Of a DNA stretch of 60,504 nt, positions 36,637 through 46,152 are shown in pieces; position 1 is the first letter of the stretch, and the number at the start of each line of letters is the position of its first letter. Under the pieces are notes generated by a model. It was not told the DNA's origin. It worked only from the letters and a program-made list of their open reading frames with translations, and did not search any database. The DNA is from Candidatus Kuenenia stuttgartensis (GTDB lineage: Bacteria > Planctomycetota > Planctomycetia > Isosphaerales > Isosphaeraceae), in the NCBI GenBank assembly GCA_945865635.1, contig CAMBEP010000029.1, positions 1 to 60,504 on the forward strand. The letters are read 5' to 3'. Position numbers and translations under genes: made by a program.

Positions 36637-37389
36637 TCAGGACTGACGGGAGGATTGGTTGTAGCGATCAACGAATCTGGCGTAATCCTCGGGCGTGTCG
36701 ATCCCGACACAGCGTTCGGAGACAATTCCAAGAGCAATGCGATGACCGTTTTCCAGGACTCTCAGTTGTTCGAGTTTTTCGGCCACTTCAAGGTCGGCTG
36801 TGGGCATGGTTGCAACCTGCTGAAGAAATTTCGGCCGAAAGGCATAGATGCCCAAATGAAGCAAGGCCCATGGCTGGCCGTCGGCTGGCTTGCCGTCCCG
36901 GTGCCAGGGAATGGGGGCTCGGGAGAAATAGAGGGCATAGCCGCCATCGTCCTTGACGACTTTGACGCAGGCTGGATCGCGGTAAATTGATTCCTCATGA
37001 ATCGGAGTCCCGATGGTTCCCATCGATGCCTCAGGGCGTTTGGCCATGATCTCTACGAGGGTGTCGATGGTTTCAGGAGCGATTTCAGGCTCATCGCCTT
37101 GAAGGTTGATGACCAGATCGACATCGCCGATGATTCGTGCGGCTTCGGCAACTCGGTCTGTGCCTGAGACGTGGTCCTCGCGAGTCATGACCGCCTCGCC
37201 ACCGAAGTCCCTGACTGCACAAAAGATACGCTGATCGTCAGTGGCTACGACGATGCGTGTGAGACGCAGCGATTTTTGGGCCGCTTCAACCACATGCTGG
37301 ATGAGTGTGCGGCCTGTGTCGGCAAGGAGGGGTTTGCCGGGTAGTCGGGTTGAAGCGTATCTGGCGGGGATCACTGCTAGAATTCGCAT
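36637..37389 (-). CDS. kdsB: 3-deoxy-manno-octulosonate cytidylyltransferase
   Basis: The 250-residue product matches KdsB: IPARYASTRLPGKPL at the N-terminus (7-21), VVATDD, the nucleotide-binding TREDHVSGTDRVAEAA, and NLQGDEPEI with the magnesium-binding aspartate. Later motifs GTPI and FSRAPIPWHRDG also fit. The enzyme makes CMP-KDO for lipopolysaccharide inner core. Its presence supports an outer membrane with KDO-type lipopolysaccharide. It is encoded alone on the minus strand, 41 bp upstream of the hydrolase gene, and may be cotranscribed with it. Confidence 0.95.
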   Translation of the reverse strand: MRILAVIPARYASTRLPGKPLLADTGRTLIQHVVEAAQKSLRLTRIVVATDDQRIFCAVRDFGGEAVMTREDHVSGTDRVAEAARIIGDVDLVINLQGDEPEIAPETIDTLVEIMAKRPEASMGTIGTPIHEESIYRDPACVKVVKDDGGYALYFSRAPIPWHRDGKPADGQPWALLHLGIYAFRPKFLQQVATMPTADLEVAEKLEQLRVLENGHRIALGIVSERCVGIDTPEDYARFVDRYNQSSRQS

Positions 37390-37959
37390 GATTGTGTGCT
37401 AGTCCAAACTGGTTCGTGGTCGATACCTCAAGAGCCTTGATCTACCAGGTGAGGCTTGATCGAAACCGTTAATCATGGTTTCGGGAAAGCTGTCCGTGTT
37501 CATGGTGAGCCGCAGGAGGGGCTTTGTCGATTCAAGCATTATAGCGAAGAATGGGCGGGCTGTCGGCAAGATTATTCAAAAACGGGCTTCAGGATGAGAC
37601 CCGACCAGACAGAATCTTCCAGGGAATGGATGTGGGCCATGGTCGGCTCACGATTTTACGGATGATTCATGGAACGGGTCGAGGCTGGATGGAACCAACA
37701 ATGATCAGAAGCGACAGCGGTTGCGTGCCTGCACGTCAATGACGCTGATCAATGCTTCTACCAGGAGTTGGTTTTTATGCGTATTTACAGTGGATCCTAA
37801 GGTGGATGCCCGCTGGCTTACCAAAGCTGGTGGACTGTCTGCTTTCGATGTCGACTGTGGAGACGATTCGACTGTGCGCTGCCACGGATGGCGCCTCCAC
37901 CTCGTGCCCTTCGGCAATTTGCGATACGAAGCCGCATTTTGTCGTTCCGGAGAGTCTTG
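37390..37959. other. Divergent intergenic region between kdsB and the subtilase gene
   Basis: About 570 bp. Short frames on both strands overlap and show no recognisable domain, signal peptide or good ribosome-binding site. No copy of repeat families A-D was found. Promoters of the two flanking genes must lie here. Confidence 0.5.
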
Positions 37960-39438
37960 ATGTCCATTTTTCGATCAACGAGAAGGCAGACGCCAATCCG
38001 CCGAACATCCCCACTAGCCCTCAATTGTGAATCGCTTGAAGGCCGCGAACTCATGACAGCCATGCCACGCCCTAAAATGCGTGCTCACATGACGGCCCAC
38101 CTTGGACATCCCAAACCGGCTCAAGCCTCTCCATTCGCCAACCTCAAAGCGGCTACGGGTTCGCCCAAAGTTTTTCAGGATGCGGCCAACGCCAGGGCCA
38201 ATCAGGGGCTCGATGGTCAGGGCCTTAGCGTCGCTGTGATTGATACCGGTGTGGACTATACCCTGAATGCTCTTGGCAATGGGTTTGGTGGTACGCACAA
38301 AGTCATTGCCGGATACGATTTTGGTATGGGCGACGGCGACCCCATGCCAACATGGAGCCACGGAACATCGGTCTCAAGTATCATAGGGTCAACCGACCCC
38401 AATAATTCGGGAATTGCTCCCGGTGCCGATATTGTTGCATTAAGAGTTTTTGACGATAGCGGTAATTCGAGCTTCAGCAAAATTGGCGACGCGCTCGACT
38501 GGGTCCTTGCAAATCATAATCAATATCATATCAGTGTGGTGAATATTTCCATTTCAGATTCCATGAATTATACCCTCAACTGGTTTGCGACTGACACCAG
38601 TGCAGGCCAGCGTATCAGCGATACCATTGCAAAATTGAAAGCCCTTGACATTCCTGTGGTTGCCGCCTCAGGAAACACGTTTAAGGGAACGCAGGGAATG
38701 GGCTTTACGGCGATCGTCAAAGATACCATCAGCGTGACTGGTGTTGACCCGTCCACGGGGCAACTGGCGTCCAATGCCCAGCGACTGGGACCAGCCATCG
38801 GTGGCGATGCCGCCACCGATATCGCTGCCCCTTCACTTGGGTTTAACGCCATTACAGGCAATGGGCAGTATATGTCTGTGGACGGAACCAGTTTTGCCGC
38901 CCCTCTCGTCAGCGGATCAATTCTACTTCTGCAACAAAAATACAAAGCTGAGTTCGGTAGCTTGCCAAGTGTCGATCAAGTGGTTTCATGGCTTAAACAG
39001 GGCGGCGATTCCACGACCGACCCAGTGACGAATTTGAACATCCCTCAAATTGATCTGGCAAATTCGCTTGCTCTTGTACCGGTCAAGATGGTTGCTCTGC
39101 CATTGCCCACACCGCCAATTGCCACGGTTCCACCCCCAGTCGCAAGAGCCCCTTCGCCTCCTGCGGCCCCCACTCTGACCGTCAGAATCAACGGCACGGC
39201 TGTTCCTGTAGGGACGCAAGTAAACGGAAAATTGTCGCTCAGCAGCCTGCAGGCCAATGGCAAGTGGAAAACGTTGGATATCTGGACTGGCGAAGCCATA
39301 GCCAGGCGAAGTTCCGGTACGCCCACTCTGACACCGACCGGCACTCTGACTAAGGTGGTTCCTCGCAAGCATATGCCGGCCAAGGTGCATCAAGCCAAGT
39401 CGGTCCGACATGCTTCGGCCCATCATAAAACCATTTAA
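37960..39438 (+). CDS. Secreted S8 subtilisin-like serine peptidase
   Basis: The ATG at 37960 with GGAG nine bases upstream is preferred to the longer frame from 37888. The 492-residue product has the planctomycete N-terminal motif LEGRELMT (26-33), which serves in many large exported proteins of the phylum. The S8 catalytic triad is complete: Asp in AVIDTGVDY (~93-95), His in SHGTSVSS (~132) and Ser in DGTSFAAP (~311). The oxyanion Asn is in AASGN. A Pro/Ala-rich linker (~380-410) leads to a ~40-residue beta segment and a basic tail (RKHMPAKVHQAKSVRH). Likely an extracellular protease. A terminator lies 47 bp beyond the stop. Confidence 0.85.
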   Translation: MSIFRSTRRQTPIRRTSPLALNCESLEGRELMTAMPRPKMRAHMTAHLGHPKPAQASPFANLKAATGSPKVFQDAANARANQGLDGQGLSVAVIDTGVDYTLNALGNGFGGTHKVIAGYDFGMGDGDPMPTWSHGTSVSSIIGSTDPNNSGIAPGADIVALRVFDDSGNSSFSKIGDALDWVLANHNQYHISVVNISISDSMNYTLNWFATDTSAGQRISDTIAKLKALDIPVVAASGNTFKGTQGMGFTAIVKDTISVTGVDPSTGQLASNAQRLGPAIGGDAATDIAAPSLGFNAITGNGQYMSVDGTSFAAPLVSGSILLLQQKYKAEFGSLPSVDQVVSWLKQGGDSTTDPVTNLNIPQIDLANSLALVPVKMVALPLPTPPIATVPPPVARAPSPPAAPTLTVRINGTAVPVGTQVNGKLSLSSLQANGKWKTLDIWTGEAIARRSSGTPTLTPTGTLTKVVPRKHMPAKVHQAKSVRHASAHHKTI

Positions 39439-39484
39439 TCGCAGCTTTTGTGTCGATATGAATCGTGAAATATGTGGTTCCCGC

Positions 39485-39509
39485 CCAGCCTTTTGGCTGG
39501 TTTTTTTTT
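39485..39509 (+). terminator. Rho-independent terminator after the subtilase gene
   Basis: Stem CCAGCC / GGCTGG with a TTTT loop followed by nine T. Repeat copy A1 begins 9 bp further on. Confidence 0.9.
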
Positions 39510-39517
39510 GTACCATT

Positions 39518-39787
39518 TATACTCTTCGCGGTCATGAATGGCACTTTTTGATGAAAACGATGCCGGAGGCATCCGGAGCCAGTAGCCGCTGGTTGAGGAG
39601 CGTCAGCGACGACACCACCGAACGACAACGCGACATAAGGTCTTTCACGCCTGCCGGGATGCCAGCAGCTTTTTTTTTAGACCTCATGACCGGAAGGTGT
39701 CGCTTCGCTCAACCACCGGCTACTTGCTTTTTTGATGCCTCCGGCATCATTCTGATACGATGTATCATGTGTGGCCTCTACAACTAT
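39518..39787 (+). mobile_element. MITE-like repeat family A, copy A1
   Basis: About 270 bp. The left end TATACTCTTCGCGGTCA and the right end (complement) TATAGTTGTCGCGGCCA form an imperfect terminal inverted repeat. Inside, GATGCCGGAGGCATC at 39559-39573 and its counterpart GATGCCTCCGGCATC at 39734-39748, plus a longer arm pair (GGTTGAG / CTCAACC), make a nested multi-stem structure. Copies of the same element lie at 45022-45292, 58945-59211 and 59272-59540, with a fragment at 60357-60416. No coding potential. TA-type ends would fit an IS630/Tc1-like mobilising transposase, which is inference. Confidence 0.75.
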
Positions 39788-39790
39788 AAT

Positions 39791-39907
39791 AGGCTTACGC
39801 CGACCCATGGCTTTGCCCCGGGATATCTTGGGCCAGGCCTTTGGCCTTTAAATCAATATCCGCTCAAATATCGAAGATTTATGGTTTTACAAGATGTGCG
39901 TAACAAC
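39791..39907 (+). repeat. Dispersed repeat family C, copy C2
   Basis: Matches in reverse complement 18021-18135, starting GGCTTACGCCGACCC and ending GGTTTTACAAGATGTGCG. It follows family A copy A1 after 3 bp and abuts family D copy D3. Confidence 0.75.
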
Positions 39908-39908
39908 A

Positions 39909-40096
39909 AGTTGCCCTCACCCGGCGTATTTTTTTATTCTATGTAAGCCGGTTGCCCTCACCCGGCGTGTTTTATGATTTGCAAAATAAACCTAAATCCC
40001 TTTTAAATATAATATTACGAATAACCCATGTTTTAATCCGAGCAATCACCATCTAAAGGCGCCCGGCCTTCACAACCTAAGAAATCTCCGGCTTTC
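39909..40096 (+). repeat. Dispersed repeat family D, copy D3
   Basis: A diverged copy with its first block doubled: GTTGCCCTCACCCGGCGT occurs at 39910 and again at 39950. It then shows ACCTAAATCCC, ATGTTTTAATCCGAG, CGGCCTTCACAA and CCGGCTTTC like D1 and D2. Confidence 0.55.
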
Positions 40097-40316
40097 AAAC
40101 GGAACGGAATGGTAATCCACATCATGCATGATTGGGTGGATGCACACACGGGTGGATGCACCCGCCATAAGAATTGGCCCCGGCACCGCTCTTGCACTCA
40201 GCTCACGTTTGTGCGATTCTTGTCTCTCCACCCCCAATTCGATCGTTTGGAAAACTGTTTCAGGCTCTTACTGCACTTGATTTTTGATGGCCCCAGAGAC
40301 TGGAAGCGATTTTTTC

Positions 40317-43300
40317 ATGACAATCGACGAATTCATCACAAAATGGAAAGTGGCTCAAGGCCGCGAAGATTCCAACTCAAAGCCCTTTCTCAACGACCTT
40401 TGCCATGCCCTTGACCTGCCAACACCGGGGCCATGGACAGGCGACATCCTTACCTCAGGCTACATCTTCGAAGCCCCAATCAATGTCCTCAATACCGACG
40501 AGTCCCAATCAACCAAAAAATCGACCTCTATAAACGCAACTGTTTTATTCTTGAAGCCAAACAGGCTACCGACGAAGCGAATGTGCCCACCCTCGAACTC
40601 TTCGCTTCATCATCCTCTACAAATAAAAAAACTCCCAAAGTTGAAAAGAAAAACACCAGCCGAATCATTCGCGGGCGTGCCACTTGGCGTAAATATCTGG
40701 ACGATGCCAAAAAACAGGCCGAAGCCTATGCACGCCTTCTCCCCGCTTCCGAAACCTTGCCGCCCATTATCATCGTCGCCGACATCGGCTATCAATTCGA
40801 ATTCTATCACAATTTTCGCGACACGTCCCGCTCTTATGAGCCGCTCCCAATCTGGAACCGATCCCATTCCCTGCGACTTGAAGATCTTGCCAACCCTGCC
40901 GTCAAGGATCTCTTCCATAAAGTCTGGAACAGTCCCCGCTCGCTTGACCCCAACGCCCGACAAACGGCTGTCACTCGCGACCTTGCCCAAAAACTTGGCA
41001 AACTCGCCTCAGACTTCGATAAAGATCGACGGCTTGATCCTGACAAAGCTCACTCTGCGGATTCCGTCGCCGATTTCCTTATCCGATGCCTATTCACCAT
41101 GTATGCGGAAGATGTCGGGCTGCTCACTGAGAAATCATTCACCAGCCTGCTCTTGGAAATCAAGGAGGATCCGCAACAGGTTTCTGATAGCCTAACAGCC
41201 CTCTGGCAAGAAATGAACTCGGGCGGCTACTCGGCCACGCTCCGCCGCCGCATTCCGCGATTCAATGGCCGCGTTTTTGCCCACGCCAGCGCCATTCCCG
41301 TCAGCACCCATCGCATGGACAGGCTCATCGAAGCCGCCCGCTGCGACTGGTCGGACGTTGACCCCTCCATCTTCGGCTCCCTGCTTGAAAACGCCCTCGA
41401 CACCCGCCAGAGATCGGCCCAGGGTGCCCACTACACGCCCCGGGCCTATGTCGAACGGCTCGTGCGGGCCACCATTGAAGAACCGCTCGAAGCCGAGTGG
41501 GAACTGGTCAAGTCCGCCGCCACGGCCGACGACGAATCTGGCCGCCGCCCCGCCGCCGTGCTCGACTGCCACAACTTCTTGCGCCGCCTGGCCTCGCTCA
41601 AAATTCTAGACCCCGCCTGCGGCACCGGCAACTTTCTCGTGGTCGCCTATGAACGACTCAAAACACTTGAGGCTCAGGTGCTGCGCTTTCTGCGTGAAAC
41701 CCTTAAAGACCGCACCCCGCTGGCCGACACCCACCGCGTCAAGACCTCCCAATTTCTGGGGATTGAGGTCAACCCCCGCGCCGCCCGTATTGCCGAACTG
41801 GTCCTCAACCTCTCGGCCCTTCAGTGGTTCTATCGCAACCGCACCGAGCCCGACGCCCAGCCGCCCGAGCCGATCATTCCCGAAGGCCGATCCATTGAAT
41901 GCCGCGACGCCGTCCTGACCTGGGCCGACAAAAAGCCGGTGCTGGGCGAAGATCTAAAGCCACGCACCCGCTGGGACGGCTTTACGCTGAAAAAAGACCC
42001 CGTCACCGGCCGCGACGTGCCCGACGACTCGGCCCGTGTCCTGATTGAAACCTACACCAACCCCCAGCTCGCCGATTGGCCCGAGGCCGATTTCATCGTG
42101 GGCAACCCGCCGTTTGTGGGCGGCAAGGATATCCGCGTCCGCCTGGGCGACGGCTATGTGGAAGCCCTTTGGGCCGCCTATGCCGACCTGCCCAACAGTT
42201 GCGACTTTGTCATGTATTGGTGGCACCGCGCCGCCCAAGCCGTGCGCTCGGGCCGCACGCGCCGATTCGGCCTGATCACCACCAACAGCATTACGCAAAC
42301 ATTCTCGCGCCGGGTGCTGGAATTGCATTTGAAGGCCGAGGAAAATCCGTTATCGCTCCTGATGGCCATCCCCGACCACCCCTGGACCGAAGGCGACAAA
42401 GCCGCCGCCGTGCGCATCGCCATGACGGTGGGCGTGCAGGGCCAGTGCAAAGGCGAGTTGAAATTGGTGACGAAAGAAATTGTGAATGAGAATGCAGGTG
42501 AGGGGTATCAGCTCTTTTTTCAGGATATTCTGGGCTCGATCTTGCCGGATTTGACAGTCGGGGCGGATGTGACTGGGGCGAAGATATTGAAATCAAATGA
42601 AAGAATTAGTTCGCGTGGTGTTCAACTCATGGGGGCTGGATTTATTCTAGAACCGGAGCTAGCAAAAAGCCTTGGATTGGGCACAATAGCAGGGTTGGAA
42701 AATCATATTCGCCCATATCGGAATGGACGTGATTTGATGGCACAATCACGCGAAGTCATGGTCATTGATTTACTTGGTTTAACGGAACAGGAAGTGGTGA
42801 TCCAATACCCTGAAGTTTATCAACATATTTTCAATCTGGTAAAACCTGAGCGTGACCAGAATAACCGGGAATCATACAAACGAAATTGGTGGATTTTTGG
42901 GGAGGCAAGAAAAGATTTTCGACCGGCTTTGAAATGTCTGAAAAGGTTTATCGCGACTGTTGAAACATCAAAACATCGGGTATTTCAGTTTCTGGACATC
43001 TCAATTCTGCCGGACAACAAATTGATTGCTATCGCGATTGATGATGCATTTGTACTTGGCGTATTATCCAGTCGATTTCATCTTACATATGCGTTACAAG
43101 CTGGGGGCTGGTTAGGTTTTGGCAATGATCCTGTCTATGTGAAAACAAAATGCTTCGAAACCTTCCCCTTTCCCGACGCGACGGAGTCGCAAAAAGAAAA
43201 AATCCGGGAGATTGCGGAGCGGTTGGACGCGCACCGCAAGCGTCAGCAGGCCCTGCACCCAGACCTGAGGCTGACCGAAATGTACAACGCCCTTGAGGCC

Positions 43301-43570
43301 CTCCGCTCAGGCCTGAACCTCCACGAAACCGACCCCAAAGGCAAAAAGCCCCACGCTAAACTCCTAAAAGCCCACGACCAAGGCCTAGTCAGCATCCTAA
43401 AAAAACACCACGACGACCTCGACACCGCCGTAGCCGAAGCCTACAACTGGCCGGTTAACCTAACCACCCCCGAAACCCTCCAACGCCTAGTAAACCTAAA
43501 CACCCAACGCCACCAAGAAGAACAAACCGGCCTGATCCGCTGGCTAAGGCCGGAGTATCAGTGTCGATAA
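40317..43570 (+). CDS. MmeI-like type IIL restriction-modification protein with a frameshift at the nuclease site
   Basis: The gene starts as MTIDEFITKW at 40317 and continues in a second frame to 43570, giving ~1085 residues once joined. The first frame reads FEAPINVLNTDESQSTKK; the second reads IDLYKRNCFILEAKQ. They join if the A6 run at 40515-40520 gains one A. The joint restores D-x9-EAK, the PD-(D/E)xK nuclease site of MmeI-type enzymes. The methyltransferase part is intact: SAM motif LDPACGTGNF (nt ~41608) and N6-adenine motif GNPPFVGGK (nt ~42099). A target-recognition region and C-terminal helices follow. As it stands, only a nuclease-dead methyltransferase could be made, unless the tract slips or the base is a sequencing error. 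Confidence 0.85.
40515..40520 (+). repeat. A6 tract at the frameshift of the restriction-modification gene
   Basis: Six A separate the two frames. The first frame has the expected residues up to STKK and the second from IDLYKR, so the disruption lies at this run, three bases before the catalytic aspartate codon. Confidence 0.8.
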
Positions 43571-43642
43571 ATAGATACTAACAATAGTCAGCTTTTGATA
43601 TCTTCAAAAGAAGATAACAACTGAATACAGCGAGGCTTACCA

Positions 43643-44557
43643 ATGATTGAAGCACAAGAAAATACGACAATTATAGAACTTGCAAAATCTAAAATACGGT
43701 CTATCGTTGCAGCGATAATAGAGTTAGAACGTTTCGAGAAAATAGCATATACATTTCCGATTATTGTTGCTATTACAATCCTAGCGATCTATTTCTTTCA
43801 ATTTAATAATAAACTTTCTACAGATCCAAGTACTTTCGGTACCTTCGGAGATTACTTTGGCGGGATTTTAAACCCAGTTATTTCGTTCATGACACTTTAT
43901 GGACTTGTCCACACTTTAAAACAGAATAAAGAAGCCATCAAGCATTCTGCTCAAGCTACAGAAGCAGCAACAAATCAAGCAATGCTAGCAGATAAACAGT
44001 TTAAAGCTTACGAAACGAGACAGAAAGAAGAGGAAGAATCCAGAAAGCAAGAAGCTTTATTAGCGAGAACGATGGATCTATTTAAGATCTGGATTTCTCC
44101 AGATATGCAAAGAATAAGAACTGAAGTCCTTGCTTGGCTGTCTAGTTCAAGAATAACAGAGGAAACAGAAAGAAACAATAAAGTTGGCCAATGTATTCCA
44201 GACGTAATGAGTTCTGAGGGCCAGACGCATTACTTAGGCAAACATAGAAAATCAACTAAGCCCGAGACAGTCAAGAATTGTATATCAATTGGCACAATTA
44301 GCTTATTCTTTCAGGACCTAGCGACTTTGCTGTCAATTCAAAAACTAGATGAAGAATTCCTATTCAATATCATGGAATACAGCTTAAACTTATGGATTGA
44401 GATTTATAAGAATATCGATTTTAAATCTGATGCAAATGACAACAGCGACGAAAGTGTGCAGCACAATTTAATACATAAAAAAGGCATCGAAGCACTGGAA
44501 AAAAGAATGAAAAATCGAAAAAGGGTCAATGAGGAAAAAGCGGTCATTCAACATTAA
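43643..44557 (+). CDS. Membrane protein resembling putative phage abortive-infection proteins
   Basis: The 304-residue product has two N-terminal membrane helices (about 36-57 and 75-98). The second contains GTFGDYFGGILNPVISFMTL, a phrase typical of a family annotated as putative phage abortive-infection proteins. A coiled coil follows (about 100-150, rich in Glu, Lys and Gln), then a helical cytoplasmic domain of about 150 residues. The gene is much richer in A and T than its surroundings and uses A/T-ending codons, a strong sign of recent transfer. It lies 72 bp after the restriction-modification gene on the same strand. Its last codons are duplicated 178 bp downstream. The defence role is inferred from the family resemblance and context. 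Confidence 0.6.
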   Translation: MIEAQENTTIIELAKSKIRSIVAAIIELERFEKIAYTFPIIVAITILAIYFFQFNNKLSTDPSTFGTFGDYFGGILNPVISFMTLYGLVHTLKQNKEAIKHSAQATEAATNQAMLADKQFKAYETRQKEEEESRKQEALLARTMDLFKIWISPDMQRIRTEVLAWLSSSRITEETERNNKVGQCIPDVMSSEGQTHYLGKHRKSTKPETVKNCISIGTISLFFQDLATLLSIQKLDEEFLFNIMEYSLNLWIEIYKNIDFKSDANDNSDESVQHNLIHKKGIEALEKRMKNRKRVNEEKAVIQH

Positions 44558-44561
44558 TCTG
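44529..44561 (+). repeat. 33-bp direct repeat, left copy, at the 3' end of the abortive-infection-like gene
   Basis: 31 of 33 bases match the copy at 44707-44739, including the perfect 20-bp core GGTCATTCAACATTAATCTG. It spans the last codons, the stop and 4 bp beyond. Confidence 0.85.
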
Positions 44562-44706
44562 CGAGCACATATCGAGGAAAGCGTTGGCGCGGCTTCATCC
44601 CAAAACGCGCCACTCCCACAAACAATTGGTGGCATGCTGGTCAAAAGCCTGTTAACATACGAGACTGTCCGATCGACAAGTGGGTTGGGGCGTAATTTTG
44701 TGTGGG

Positions 44707-44739
44707 ATGAGGGAAAAGGGGTCATTCAACATTAATCTG
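44707..44739 (+). repeat. 33-bp direct repeat, right copy
   Basis: Starts 178 bp after the left copy. Read in the frame of a short ORF from 44529, it again encodes VIQH and the stop, so the intervening 145 bp look like an insertion that regenerated the end of the gene. Confidence 0.85.
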
Positions 44740-44851
44740 TTGTCGCGGCCCCTTCTGGCGTGGTTGCTCCTCAAAAAAAAGCGGCACTTTGCACGTGCCC
44801 TACGGCCTGTTAAATATCTGCATTGTTCGCCGGATTCAACACAGGCAAAAA

Positions 44852-44931
44852 CCATTTCACAGGGATGAACACGATCCACAGGATCATACAACGGCCCAAT
44901 CCTGTTCATCGCGTATATTCCTGTGAAATGG
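44852..44931. repeat. 80-bp imperfect inverted repeat
   Basis: The arms CCATTTCACAGGGAT and ATATTCCTGTGAAATGG match, and inside them GATGAACACGAT..CAGGAT mirrors ATCCTG..TTCATCGCG. The whole could form a long interrupted hairpin. No coding potential; a small MITE is possible. Confidence 0.6.
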
Positions 44932-45021
44932 ATTAATCCGCCGACCCCCGAACCATCGCCATCTGCAAACCAATCACCGGCATGGACCTAAAAATCCAGA
45001 AACCTCTCCCCGAACTGCAAC

Positions 45022-45292
45022 TAGACTCTTCGCGGTCATGAATGGACCTTTTTGATCAAAACGATGCCGGAGGTATCTGGAGCCAGTAGCCGGTGGTTGA
45101 GGAGCGTCAGCGACGACACCACCGGACACGACAACGCGACATAAGGTCTTTCACGCCTGCCGGGATGCCAGCAGCTTTTTTTTAGACCTCATGACCGGAA
45201 GGTGTCGCTTCGCTCAACCACCGGCGACTCGCTTTGATGCCTCCGGCATCATTCTGTTACGGGATGTCTCGTTTTTGAATCCGACAAGTATA
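45022..45292 (+). mobile_element. MITE-like repeat family A, copy A2
   Basis: Same element and orientation as 39518-39787, near-identical over most of its length. The left end reads TAGACTCTTCGCGGTCA; the right end, read on the minus strand, is TATACTTGTCGGATTCA. The sequence next to the right end (ACGGGATGTCTCG) is shared with copy A3 but differs from the ATACGATGTATCATG variant in A1, A4 and A5, so two subtypes exist. It lies 123 bp before the SDR start codon. Confidence 0.75.
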
Positions 45293-45414
45293 GCAATGGA
45301 TTGTTTGAATTGCTGGTTTGCTCTCATCCGGATAATGTTTATAATGCAGTCACCAGCAACTTACCCAACAAAGGCATTCTCCTGGCCCGACCAGAAAAAA
45401 AGACAAGGAATTTC

Positions 45415-46152
45415 ATGTCCAATCCATCCAAGCCGACAGCAATCATCACGGGTGCTGGTACGGGTATCGGACAGGCGACAGCCAAAGGCCTTGCAGCCGA
45501 TGGCTTTTCAGTGGCCTTACTTGGCCGTCGTGCAGATGTCCTGGAAGTCACAGCGGCGGAAATCATTGCAGACGGTGGCGATGCAATCGTTTTGCCTTGC
45601 GATGTCGCCTCTCGCGAGTCTGTGGATGAAGCCATGAGGGTTCTGGAATCGACCTGGACCCGATTTGATCTCCTGGTCTGCAATGCGGGCACGAATCTAC
45701 CGCGCCGAGCCCTCAAAGATTTGACCTCAGAGGATTGGGATACCCTGATCGGGGTGAATCTGACAGGCGCATTTAATACGGTCAGGGCGGTTCTGCCGCA
45801 CATGCGGGCCGCGAAGCGTGGGACTGTGATTCAAATCTGTTCGATTTCAGGCAAGCGTGCAGGCCCATTGGGTGGTATCGGTTATTCAGCGGCCAAGTTT
45901 GGCCAATCGGCTCTGGGAATTTGCCTTGGCCGGGAAGAGCGCGAAAACGGGATTCGTTCCACGGTGATTTATCCTGGCGAGGTAAATACCCCGATTCTCG
46001 AAAAACGCCCCAACCCTGTGCCTGATGCCCGCCGGCCGGTCATGCTGCAACCGGAAGATGTTGCTGCAGCCGTACGATTTGTCGTGGCTCTGCCTGAACG
46101 TGCCAACATATTTGAGCTGATCATCAAGCCAACGGCAGACGATTACGTCTGA
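45415..46152 (+). CDS. Short-chain dehydrogenase/reductase
   Basis: From the ATG at 45415, preceded by AAGGAA, the 245-residue product is a classical SDR. The cofactor motif TGAGTGIG is at 12-19, NAG-type CNAGTN follows, the catalytic serine is in ICSISGKR (~142), and YSAAK holds Tyr ~157 and Lys ~161. A longer frame from 45301 would run through the end of repeat A2 and is unlikely. The GRR after the second strand (ALLGRRAD) suggests NADP preference. Substrate is unknown. The 3' end overlaps the convergent ABC gene by 10 bp. Confidence 0.88.
   Translation: MSNPSKPTAIITGAGTGIGQATAKGLAADGFSVALLGRRADVLEVTAAEIIADGGDAIVLPCDVASRESVDEAMRVLESTWTRFDLLVCNAGTNLPRRALKDLTSEDWDTLIGVNLTGAFNTVRAVLPHMRAAKRGTVIQICSISGKRAGPLGGIGYSAAKFGQSALGICLGREERENGIRSTVIYPGEVNTPILEKRPNPVPDARRPVMLQPEDVAAAVRFVVALPERANIFELIIKPTADDYV

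Noticed and set aside
44529..44735. A 68-residue ORF between the direct repeats as a real gene
   Set aside because: It starts inside the abortive-infection-like gene in another frame, has no domain, and its end is a copy of that gene's end.
45301..45414. Upstream start of the SDR gene
   Set aside because: The added residues come from the flank of repeat A2; AAGGAA lies just before the ATG at 45415.
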